Below are positions 37,579 to 47,249 of a stretch of 64,000 nt of DNA, one piece after another. Both the position numbers and the translations under genes were made by a program. Each line of letters begins with the position of its first letter. The first letter of the stretch is position 1. Under the pieces are notes generated by a model, which saw only the letters and a list, made by a program, of their open reading frames with translations, was not told the DNA's origin and did no database searches. This stretch comes from Hypholoma sublateritium FD-334 SS-4 (lineage: Eukaryota; Basidiomycota; Agaricomycetes; Agaricales; Strophariaceae), in the NCBI GenBank assembly GCA_000827495.1, contig KN817657.1, forward strand, positions 1 through 64,000, given 5' to 3'.

Positions 37579-39901
37579 TTGCGGACGGGTGCGTGGCGGC
37601 TTAATTTCTCTCGTTTCTTTTTTATTCATCCATTATATCATCCTCTGTATCTGGTTCTCATTTCTGTTCTCACTTCTGTCAGACCCGGCTTGCTTTCTCT
37701 TATACATGTATTGCCCTTTTCCTCAGGTTGCTGCGTTTTCTTTCCTTGTGTTGTCATTCATTGCTCTGCTATTATTATCACCTTTACTAGTTGGTATTCG
37801 GTACGATGTGTGTAAGGTTACTCCTTTTCAAGGAAAATATCTCTGATTTGGAAAGCGAGCGTCTGACGTGAAAAATGGCGCGTCTTTAGAAAGTGGACGG
37901 AAATTCAAGTTACACAGCGTCGAAAGGCCCGTCGAGTCACCTATTCCTCTGCCCACGTCGGGCCTGGCGGCCGGACCTACCTACCAGCATCTGGTCCGGC
38001 GCCCCCTTGCCCATCTTTACAGCCGAAACGCACGCGCGGGAAGACGGCCCGACCGTCAATATGTTGGTCTGTGCGTGGTTGTTTCCGTCACCTTCCTTCC
38101 ACAATCCTTCCAGCGCCTGTGTGCAAGACCAGAACATCCGAATTTCAGACATTCACCCGCGCGTCTATAATGTGCGTGGATTATTCTCTTATTTATCGCC
38201 TGTCATACTTTAACACCGTCGCAGTACAGACACTCGACCGTCGTATCTTTGCTAAACTGCTCTTTCAGATGGGTCATATCATCTGTGGAACACGTCGGTG
38301 GGTCGCCGGATCGTGCACTACCTCCTCCACACCTCCTTACATCCACGCTGTCCCGCTGCTGGCCCATTCCGCCCACCCCGCCGTCCCTCCAGAGCACGTT
38401 CGCGCTGTGGCGAGTGGTTCTGGCACATGCTGGACACTTGTGCGCGCGGACTTGGCTCCTTCGCGTGGACGGCGGTGTGTATGTTTGGGTTTCGCTGGAT
38501 GCCGTTGCCACAGAGTCGCTGTCTATTTCCTTCTTCACGCAGCTCTGACCTCTATCTGACACAGTTTTTCAAGAGGGCCTTCCTCCTCGGCTGATCCAGA
38601 CGATCCAACCACAACTTGCGTCTTGTATGCCCGCGACTGCGTACCTGTTATACAATGACGCACCGCACCCCAGCTCTTTCGCCGGGACCCCCCTTACCAT
38701 CAGAGGTCCAAGCGTTTGGCATAATACTTGGTCCCATCAGCATCGTGGTCGCGGTGCGTGTCCATCAAATCCATGGGTTAATCCTGCTCAATTCCACGGC
38801 GCCGACCAGCTACGAATCTTGCTTTGCAGACTTCTTGCTTCCCATCGGCTGTTCGTGTGGCTGACAACCACGATACACGCTCTCCGAGCCTAATCCAATG
38901 CCGTACTGCAAGCCTGTTTCTCATCTTCCGACTACAGACGAGCGTTCCCTCTCCTCCACACACGCAGATTCTAGGAATTTTTCTAACATTGAGGTCAAGG
39001 CACGTCGGTCCGTTCTATGTTGCAGATCTCAACTTACGCGCTGTTGTAGATTCGGCAGCGTCGCGCTATTGACTGATGTGCAACTTTATGCATCATGCAT
39101 CATGAGGCGAGTACATCAATCGCTCTTCATCGTCTCCATTTCATCCCGTTCCCACCCCGCCATCTCTGTCGCCGATATGCTTCGCTCTCCCCGTCGTCGT
39201 TGGGATTTGGAAATGATCGTCCACGCTGCTACGAGTGCACCACGCAAGTGCTGGCCACAGGTGCACGTGGGCTCCCCCAGACCGATCCTTCAGACGGCGG
39301 CATGTGCTAAGTCAAATGATATCTCCCGCTTGCGATTCTACTACCCCCCTTTCTTACTTTTGAGCTGGGTTGCTTTTATCACTGACCATTCCCAGGTGCG
39401 GTCTCCTGCTCTGCTCAATTGGTCCCCGCTTCTTTCCTCGCTGCACGGCGCCGTCATGCTCCCGGACGGACATGCCTGACACATCCCGCCTTCGGTGCGT
39501 CGCGCTGTTCCTCGATCACCTCACTCTTCCTCAGCCTTCTCACGAGCACACCATGAACACAGCACGGCGCTATAATGCGGCCCTTACACCGCGCACATGC
39601 CTGATGAACGTGTACCGACATTTACGCATGTTCGAGGCTTCAAATCTGATATACGCTGCGCTGTGCATGCTGCGCGTGCGCTTCAAGGCGCTCGATACGC
39701 CGCGGTGTCATTCGCTTGTGTTGGGTGCCAACTTCGCTCTCGCGCGCTGGATATGGTGCCGCTTGCACGCGCGTAGAACAATTCAGTGTGTTGATATATG
39801 TCGACCGTTCAAGTCAAGTTCACAAAAAATATAGGTCCGCTGGAATTTTATACGCTCAATGCTCTCCGACGCCTGGTACTTACGATGTAGATTACACCGC
39901 A
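37579..39901. other. Long pyrimidine-rich intergenic stretch
   Basis: The first 250 bases are T-rich and form the SET gene 3' region. Beyond that, both strands have overlapping frames. The best minus-strand one (38203-38562) has a CPAC and a CLYC pair that could suggest a small zinc-ribbon protein, but its Gly/Arg-rich middle looks like an antisense shadow and I do not call it. No splice chain was found. Confidence 0.4.
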
Positions 39902-40843
39902 TTAAATACGTTCATCCGGATCCTCGCTGCCACATGTATATTCCATAATCCCTTCCACCGCCGAGAGTCTATATAGCACCTTCAGGCCCTTGAATCTTGC
40001 AAGTGCGTGTGATTCGGGTGGGGCATTGAGAGGTAGATAATTTGAAATGTCCACCGTGGTAATGGGATGGCCTTCTTGCAACCTTGAAAGAAGGAATGCC
40101 GCGGCACTTCGGTTAACGAAAAAGGAGCTTTGAGAAGAGCTGATATATTTGCGAAGGTCGATGACTTTGAGGATGGGGAATATAATAATTGGCTTTTTGG
40201 TGACTCGATTGATGTTTTGGAGATGCACGAGATGGGAAAGTGTTCTGAGATCAGTAGAAAGAATTTCCACAGATGGAAGGTGGCTAAAAAATGGGAGGAA
40301 ACATGAATTCAATCGACAGTTGGAAGTGAACGAGAGCTTCGTAACGCTTGTGAGATCCAGCGGGATTGGCTCCCGTGTCTTCAAGAATGTTTCAAGCAGA
40401 GGTGCGTCAGAATTTGCTTGCAGTGGTATTGATATACTGAGTGAGTGCTCAACCGGAAGAGTGGTTCGATATGTCACGCAGAACGTATGGTACTGTTGAT
40501 AATTAAAGTCTATATGCGATTTCAAAGCAGTGGCGCATTTGGTGTGCTGGGCGAATATGTTGACAATGGAAAGAAGCATTGGGTTTTCTTCGGTAAACGT
40601 GGCGCGGTCGTAGTAACCGTTAATCCGAATGGTCAACGAGCAATCCACGGGGATCTCTATGTGATCCAGAATGTAGACGCCTTGTTTAGAGCGACCAGTG
40701 AGCTCCAGGTGCTTTAGGCGTGAAAGAGATGTAATGGGGAGGGCGATGTTCATGTCGCAGTCGGAAATACTCCTGAGTTTTAGCTCTTGAAGGCTAGGCA
40801 TCGTCGGGAGTATTGAAAGGACATCAGAGACACTGTACGACCA
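39902..40843 (-). pseudogene. F-box gene, C-terminal half (split by element)
   Basis: Codes for the leucine-rich C-terminal part of an F-box protein, starting WSYSVSDVLSILPTMPSLQE and containing LKHLELTG, VTKLSFTSNC and VEILSTDLRTL, ending EDPDERI. It has no F-box and no good start of its own. The reading frame continues exactly from the N-terminal half at 42759-43391 once the inserted element and one target-site copy are removed: 211 codons plus 313 codons, a 524-residue protein without stops. The half gene is undamaged otherwise, so the break is recent. Confidence 0.85.
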
Positions 40844-40850
40844 ATTTAGT
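40843..40850 (+). repeat. Target-site duplication, left copy
   Basis: AATTTAGT, identical to 42758-42765 and directly flanking the inverted repeats. An 8-bp duplication is the only length above 6 bp that keeps the element ends symmetric. Confidence 0.8.
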
Positions 40851-41506
40851 ATGGCGGTCCGATTATGGAAGTATTCCGCGTAAATTCAAAACTGCGCGTG
40901 AAAGTTTTCAATGCAATGAAACGTCCCTCAAATGAATTGTAACTGCCCCGTAGATTATGACGACTTCCCCGTAAGAATTAAACACTCCCCGTAAATATTA
41001 AGTGCTCCCCGTAGATATTGAATAGAGCCCCGAAAAAGTTGAGCAGTCCCCGAAAATGTTGAGACACATTTCAATCTGCCCCGTAAATGCTCCCAGCTCC
41101 CCGAAAATTACCAGGCACCCCCATAAACGCTCCCCGCTTCCCCGTAAATATCAAGTTGCTCCCCCGTAAAGACTGAGATATAAGGTTTATGAGCAGGCCG
41201 AGGTGCCGTGATTAGGTAAATGATCCGTCGGCATGCGATCGGCTCTGCTGGCTGACTTCAAAATTCAATTCCCACCACTCAGAAGCAGCGCTAGGTGTGT
41301 CGCCGTCTACGCCAGGGCATGCTCACCTCGTCGAAACGGCGCTTGCGCTGCTCGACGCGTATGCCAGAACCTCAAACGCAGGCGTCCTCACACTCAATAT
41401 CGTCGCGAGCATCGGCGCGGAGGCGCGGCGCGGCGCGGAGGCGTGCGTCATTGGAATATGATCGAGGAGTCTCGGGACTCAAATGACTCAANCGTTTGGC
41501 CTGTAA
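40851..41506 (+). repeat. Terminal inverted repeat, left arm
   Basis: Pairs with 42102-42757 (position sum constant at 83608 across the arm). The outer part is gene-like AT-rich sequence, the middle (40946-41166) an array of CCCCGTAAA-type motifs, the inner part GC-rich with a coding-like frame (ALALLDAYARTSNAGVLTLN and onward). Confidence 0.9.
40946..41166 (+). repeat. Phased CCCCGTAAA motif array, left arm
   Basis: C-runs followed by GTAA, GTAG or GAAA begin at 40946, 40967, 40987, 41007, 41028, 41048, 41079, 41099, 41118, 41132, 41140 and 41161. Most steps are 20-21 bp. The bases between motifs vary, so only the motif and spacing are conserved, unlike a simple minisatellite. Confidence 0.75.
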
Positions 41507-41889
41507 ATTACACAGGCCNGCGGAACGCCGCTGCGACTCCTTGATCGCGGTGCAGTGACTCGGCGCGTCCCCCTGGTGGTATCTGTGAAACCCCCACATG
41601 TGTAGCGGCGCTTGGCAAGACTATAATGACGGACATGCTGTTACGAACTAATTGTCCTCTGTTCTCGTGCGGGACGTTGTGCGCTTCTAATGAACGTCTG
41701 CAGACCCAGATCCCTCATTTCCACCACCATTTACTTACTGATGCAGTGTTGCTCGACTGGGACACGGTCCCTTACACACCACATGCTCGCAGCTGGTGTA
41801 CTGCAGGTAACTTGACGTGTCCGCTGCATTTGGCTAGGACAGAATCANAGTACTACCGCCGCCGCCCGTGTTCATGCACGCGTCCCGGC

Positions 41890-41928
41890 GGAACGTCAAG
41901 ATCAGGCGCCGCCTGATCTTGACGTTCC
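41890..41928. repeat. 39-bp perfect palindrome in the element spacer
   Basis: 19-bp arms (starting GGAACGTCAAGATCAGGC on the left) around one central base at 41909. It is not at the centre of the outer inverted repeat (about 41804). Confidence 0.9.
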
Positions 41929-42101
41929 ACGCTCCACAGGCCGTGGACTCGCGCACCTTTGAGAAGGTGTGCTGCACCGAACGGTATCTACAGGTTGTAA
42001 CAGTATCGCCGTGAATATTTGTCCCTTCCAAGACTGACTGATGCTCTGTGAAATGAGCATCTATTACATCGGCCCATTCAGCGCAGGCACAGAGCAAGCA
42101 C

Positions 42102-42757
42102 TTACAGGCCAAACGCTTGAGTCATTTGAGTCCCGAGACTCCTCGATCATATTCCAATGACGCACGCCTCCGCGCCGCGCCGCGCCTCCGCGCCGATGCT
42201 CGCGACGATATTGAGTGTGAGGACGCCTGCGTTTGAGGTTCTGGCATACGCGTCGAGCAGCGCAAGCGCCGTTTCGACGAGGTGAGCATGCCCTGGCGTA
42301 GACGGCGACACACCTAGCGCTGCTTCTGAGTGGTGGGAATTGAATTTTGAAGTCAGCCAGCAGAGCCGATCGCATGCCGACGGATCATTTACCTAATCAC
42401 GGCACCTCGGCCTGCTCATAAACCTTATATCTCAGTCTTTACGGGGGAGCAACTTGATATTTACGGGGAAGCGGGGAGCGTTTATGGGGGTGCCTGGTAA
42501 TTTTCGGGGAGCTGGGAGCATTTACGGGGCAGATTGAAATGTGTCTCAACATTTTCGGGGACTGCTCAACTTTTTCGGGGCTCTATTCAATATCTACGGG
42601 GAGCACTTAATATTTACGGGGAGTGTTTAATTCTTACGGGGAAGTCGTCATAATCTACGGGGCAGTTACAATTCATTTGAGGGACGTTTCATTGCATTGA
42701 AAACTTTCACGCGCAGTTTTGAATTTACGCGGAATACTTCCATAATCGGACCGCCAT
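42102..42757 (-). repeat. Terminal inverted repeat, right arm
   Basis: Reverse complement of the left arm. It reads G at the position opposite the N at 41492. It contains the mirror copy of the CCCCGTAAA array at about 42442-42662. Confidence 0.9.
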
Positions 42758-42765
42758 AATTTAGT
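42758..42765 (+). repeat. Target-site duplication, right copy
   Basis: AATTTAGT, identical to the left copy at 40843-40850. Confidence 0.8.
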
Positions 42766-43391
42766 ACTATGGAATGGAGGTGATATAACCATGGCGCGCG
42801 TTGATTAATAAAATGGCGGTTGAGGTAGATACTGCGAAGCACCGGTGCGTGGTTGGCGAAGAGAGGTCCAGCGCTTGCATCGTTGCCTGGCACATGAGCC
42901 TCCCGCATAATTAATGACACTTCACAGTGTTCTAGCTGCGGTGCTGGAAAGCACAACATAGAAAAGGCGAGCTCTCTGTCAATATAAGTGTCAAATACAA
43001 ACTTTTGAATCCGGTGCCAGTTCCCGCTGACAAGATCAAACAAAAACCGCGCGATGTATCTTGCGTGGATTGACTCGTGCCTCGCGATCATGTTGCCTGA
43101 TGACTCTACTCTGATCCACAGCAGTGCGTCCCCACTTCTTCGAATAAGCTCATTGTGCCATTCGTGGGTCCTGCATTTGGAGATCTCATCCATATCAACT
43201 TGAATGAGTTTAGCCCACAGAGTTGGCGTGTCGAGCATCAAGTTGCGCCATTGGCGGCACCCCTGTGATGCGATGCGCGTGTTGTGAAGAGCTTGTCTGT
43301 CGGCGAACATGTCGGCGTTGAATGCGAATATGTACAAGAGGACGTCGTCGTAGAGTGCGTGAATAGAAGCAAATGGCGGGTTGGCTGGCAT
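42759..43391 (-). pseudogene. F-box gene, N-terminal half (split by element)
   Basis: Starts at ATG 43391 and encodes the F-box (ASIHALYDDVLLYIFAFNAD, then QGCRQWRNLMLDTPTLWAKL) and the first leucine-rich segments, reaching LYHLHSIVLN at the element boundary. Reading continues 31 codons into the right inverted repeat before a stop at 42666, so any transcript would give a 241-residue protein with an intact F-box and a foreign tail. Such a truncated product could still bind Skp1; this is an inference. The C-terminal half is at 39902-40843. Confidence 0.85.
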
Positions 43392-44662
43392 TTCGATAAA
43401 GTGCTCGGTCTGAGAAGGGCGAACAGGTTTTAACTCGGGACCGACCTTTACTTATTACTTAGTCATGATCGGATCACATGTACGCAGAATGCAGTTAATC
43501 AGGACGGTCATCGTTCCCTTAATACTAACAACTTCGTTATGGGCGATCTAGCAGGAGGCATCTCATCGAGTGTACCTTTCGGCTGATTATTATTTTCTTG
43601 GTTTAAATAAAGAGTGGATGTGTCCATATTTTTCAGATCATCGTAGGCTTTTCAGAATTCAACAGCGTACTGACACAAGCGAAAAATGGGTATTGTGGTG
43701 ATCGAGCTCGAAGCCTCGAACGCCCAGCTGCAGATTTGAAGTAGATATCATAGCTAAGATAAGAGGATATTTTATATATCGTTCTTCACTTTCACCCTGA
43801 AGGAACGGGAGCGATTTATCGCTGACAATCTTGAAGACATTGAGTCGGGACCTAATTGGGACCAGTAATCACTGGTCTTAACTTTCCGCAGTGGTTTTTG
43901 TGCGTGGAATTCAGGGGGTGCTCTACTCTGCCTAATTTATTGGACGAATAAGAGTCATGGAGCCGAACGGTTTTGCAGATAACTGTCTGGCCTTGTAATA
44001 CAAGTACGAGACTACTTTGTGTGTGGCAGCGACGCGGGATTTGCCGAATACTGCAACCGTCTCTCATATTGCTTCGTTCTTTGAGCCTTGCGCGCCTGGG
44101 CCGTGTGCCTGTCTTACGCTACACACACTTGGCCCGCTCGGAGTCCCTCTAATTTCAGATACCATAAGCTATATCTGGAAGGTGCGTCGACCACCTTCTT
44201 CCTGTCCGGCCTCATCATATCCTATCAGAGCCACCGCTCATCTCACTCATCTTCAGCGCCTACTGTAGGCTCTGATCTTTAATGTAATAAATTCGTCTCT
44301 CATTTATTTATCCTCGCCGGTGCTGCAATACTTATGCCCACCTCACCGCGGCCCTACCAACCCCTTCCTGCGCATCATGTACTATCATAGAGCTCATATT
44401 GGCAAGGACAACAAGGCCATAGAGCGGCTATTATATGCTTAGGGAAAGTAAAAAGCCGCAAAGCAAATGATGCCCTGGCCTGTCGTTGGAAGCCACAGGA
44501 AGCCACTCAACCCAAATTTGATGACCAAATGTAGCAACATCATCCGAATTGGGATTTGAAGCGCAGCGGCCTGGGTGTGGCCCTGACAAGGCCCTGAAAG
44601 ACTTTATAAAGCTGAGATTTTTTTGCGTTATCAAGCACCGTCTCCAAAACCTCTTCTCCATC
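43392..44662. other. Intergenic stretch between divergent F-box loci
   Basis: Upstream of the split F-box gene (minus) and the truncated F-box gene (plus). The frame feeding into 44663 is open back to 44525 but has no ATG, so a missing upstream exon may lie here; I found no F-box in any frame. Confidence 0.4.
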
Positions 44663-45816
44663 ATGACCCACCTCGATCTTGGACCGCGTGATGATTTTCC
44701 AGATTTTCTGAGGACCGAAGACACAGGAATAACATCGCTGTCCATGAACGGCGTCAAATTCAGTCCTGAGGAGATCGACGCGATGGCGTCGTCGGGACGG
44801 CTATTGATCGGGTTACTGGGGGTCACCTCTCTGAAGATCGAAAACATGACAAGTTTTCCCTGGGTAATACTGATCAGCTGCGTGATGCTGAAGAAAGTCG
44901 AGATTCGGAATGTCGATTTTCCAAATGCCGCATGGAAGTCGTCGCATCACAGGCGCCGCCCACGGCTGCAGAGCCTCACGTGTACCCGTCTTCAAGAAAC
45001 CACAGTTCTGAGTCTGCTGGCGATCGTGGACGTGGCTGGGCTCCGTTATTTGGAATACGAGCTCGCGCCTGAGGAACTGGATGGGGCAAAAGGATTGCAG
45101 CACATCCTCGACTTGTGCGGGAACACACTTCAATCACTGACATTGCACTCTCGTACGTCTTCCTTCGCATAACCGATGATCATAAAATTATTATTTGTAC
45201 AGCTGTGTCGTTCCTGCTATACACGGGAGATGACAAGACCGTCTGCGACCTCTCCCAACAATTTGCTCTCAAACGTCTGGTCTTTATCTCCGCGTTCTAT
45301 CCCGAACTCGAAGCTGCCGACGACGCCTCGCCACGGCTCCACGTTCTCAGTCCGATGTTGTCGACCATTTCCCGGCGGTCATGTGTGCTGGAGTTGATCG
45401 AGTGCAAGATCTCCATACCGCTGGACGTCGAGAATATGATCATGTTGCGCAGCCGCCGCAAGTTCCCGTGGCCCTCCGAATACCCTGAGCCTATACAGTT
45501 CTTCCGGCAGCAGGGATGGACCGCTTTGGATATTTCCATCGCGCGGGTGGCGAGTGTACATCCGATGCGCGTATTTGTGAATGTGACGGGAGTCATAAAT
45601 GAGGCGATGCACTGGGCCTATAATCCTGCACGTTATCCAGGGGACAATTTCACGATGCGAGTGCTTATGGATCATTGGGGGAAGCAGACGTTTGTCGCGG
45701 TCAGGGAACTTCAAAATGTTGACTTCGAAGTAGATGTGAACATCCAGCAGCTCCCCTTGAGCTCCGCGATCGTTGAGTCTCTCTTTCCGAGTTGGAAATG
45801 TGTAACGCTTGGATAG
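44663..45816 (+). CDS. F-box/LRR-type protein lacking a visible F-box
   Basis: Exons 44663-45152 and 45203-45816 join across a 50-bp phase-1 intron and give 367 codons. The sequence is the leucine-rich body of a basidiomycete F-box protein: ITSLSMNGVKFSPEEIDAMA, GVTSLKIENM, LKKVEIRNVDFPNAAW, LRYLEYEL, NTLQSLTLHS, KRLVFISAFYPELE and CVLELIECKISI. It ends at FPSWKCVTLG. No F-box precedes it; the open frame extends 38 codons upstream without ATG. It is either 5'-truncated, has an undetected first exon, or starts at the ATG used here. The body itself has no stops or frameshifts. Confidence 0.65.
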
Positions 45817-46199
45817 ATATCACCTGCGTATGTATATAGATACTGTTTAGCCCCATAATACCTCTCCCCGTATAGTACCTTCCCGTATACCGTAGACTTT
45901 TCTCCATTCTAGAGTGTTTGTACGGACGCGACCAAGATATATGAATAAATATATATAGTACACGCTTCTTATCGAGATCGACTCAGCTTATACCAATAGG
46001 TACATATATACATTTTCCCCTCCCCGCGCATAGCGCACATATCAACACCATCCCGCCCAGCGGCTTGTGGTCCCATATATTATTTTTTTATGCTGTCGAT
46101 GCTGCGTCTAGGTGATCCTGCGATAGGCACGCGCACGTAGCAAATCTCCCTCTGGGGACTATAGTATATCGGGTGCTAGAGCAGCGCTAGCACTTCCAA
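45817..46199. other. Convergent 3' spacer with small CCCCGTATA array
   Basis: AT-rich 3' region. Just after the stop codon, at 45850, 45866 and 45882, three C-runs followed by ATAATACC, GTATAGTACC and GTATACC are spaced 16 bp apart, echoing the motif style of the inverted-repeat element but with different spacing. Confidence 0.35.
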
Positions 46200-47249
46200 T
46201 CCGCAAATTCGGTGTCCTCGCACGACGCGCGCGTCCGCTTGGAAATGCATCGTCAGTTGCGTCTCGCCGGCGAGCGCGTGCGTGCTTCTCGTGAAGGGCT
46301 CGGTGCGGGCGCGTCGGTGCAGTGCAAGACGTCGACGTAATGCGGAGCAGATGAGGGAGCTGGTGTATACTGAGTCGGGGGTGGTTATCACGGGCAGGAA
46401 TGGGAAATGCGGAGGGTGCGTACGCTTGGAGAGGGATGTGCACACCGCGAGAAATATTACCGTGGGTATCTCAGCCGGCGGGGAGGGGGAAGAACGCAGG
46501 AAGGGAAAACGCATGGTTATATGGCATAAATTTGTACTAGATGAACGTCAGCACGGGGAAGATGGCGAGGAAACGGGGCGTACGATGATGATCACAGTAC
46601 GCGCCACGACGCTGCAGGACGTGGCAACCCACTCAGCTGTGGATAATTTACGAAGTAGAGCGGCGCACATCGTAAGGATCCCCGTGCGCAGCGTACAAAA
46701 ATTAGCTGCACGCATCGCGTGAGGACCCACGCGTGCATGCGCGCGACGAACACGCGGCGACCACCGTCGCGCCGGTGTACGTCACGAGCGCGCAGCGCAC
46801 GGCCGCGGGTCCGACGTGGCGGAAGGGCGGCGGGAGGACGGTGTGTGGTCTGTGGCAGAAGGAGAGCTACGCGCAGGGGTTGTTGTATTTTGGTTTTGGG
46901 AATTGGACGCCGAGCGCGGGGTGTGGAGCCGGAGAGGAGGATGTTGGTGCGGCATTTCATATGAGACATTGATGGTGCGGCCGAGCTCGAGCAGCTTGGG
47001 TACGGAGCGCGTCAGCAGGCGCGGCGTCGTGGGTACCGTTCTGACTCACCCAATACCGCTGCTTTGTTTATAAGATAATTAGAAAGAAGCGTTGATAGGC
47101 GTAGACGCAAAATAAATTCGAGGCACGAGCGCCTTTAAGTAGCGCCGGTTCTCGGAGACTTGCTGAAAGTAGTGACGACGCCGAACAGAAACACAGACCC
47201 CACGCTTGCAGATCTTGAGCGCACCGAACGTCGTGGCTGTTGTCGCCAT
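46200..47249 (-). pseudogene. DUF6534-type membrane protein relic (copy 1)
   Basis: The ATG at 47249 begins MATTATTFGALKI, matching copy 2 at 62012 (MTTIATMFGVLEIGGAVSVF). Copy 1 then lacks the bases encoding the TFQTHIY segment and runs out of frame, but resumes ENRRYLKALV, equivalent to RYRRFFKVLV. Downstream exons survive only as scattered similarity shared with 61.2-61.6 kb (for example the frame with ARMHA around 46.74 kb). It forms the left, divergent half of the duplicated block with the ARMC8 gene. The 3' limit is approximate. Confidence 0.5.

Larger units (their letters stand above)
40851..42757. mobile_element. 1907-bp non-autonomous inverted-repeat (foldback/TIR) element
   Basis: A DNA element inserted in an F-box gene. 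It has 656-bp terminal inverted repeats (40851-41506 and 42102-42757), aligned without gaps; the only visible difference is an N at 41492. The ends read ATGGCGGTCC and GGACCGCCAT. The 595-bp spacer holds a 39-bp perfect palindrome. An 8-bp direct repeat AATTTAGT flanks it. No transposase frame is present. Very long inverted repeats, an 8-bp duplication and internal short tandem motifs fit foldback elements mobilised by hAT- or Mutator-type transposases, but the ends do not let me name the superfamily. Each arm contains a coding-like segment, perhaps captured host sequence. Three ambiguous bases (41492, 41519, 41848) lie inside. Confidence 0.85.

Noticed and set aside
38203..38562. Possible zinc-ribbon protein (CPAC ... 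CLYC)
   Set aside because: Only two Cys pairs at odd spacing in a Gly/Arg-rich frame with no similar family known to me.
40850..42758. Inverted repeat as a pure assembly artefact
   Set aside because: The ambiguous bases made this possible, but an 8-bp target duplication and exact restoration of a host reading frame are not expected from a misassembly.
40850..42758. 6-bp target duplication (ATTTAG) with ends TATGGCGG
   Set aside because: Symmetric and possible, but the 8-bp solution (AATTTAGT, ends ATGGCGG) explains more of the direct repeat; both imply the same empty site.
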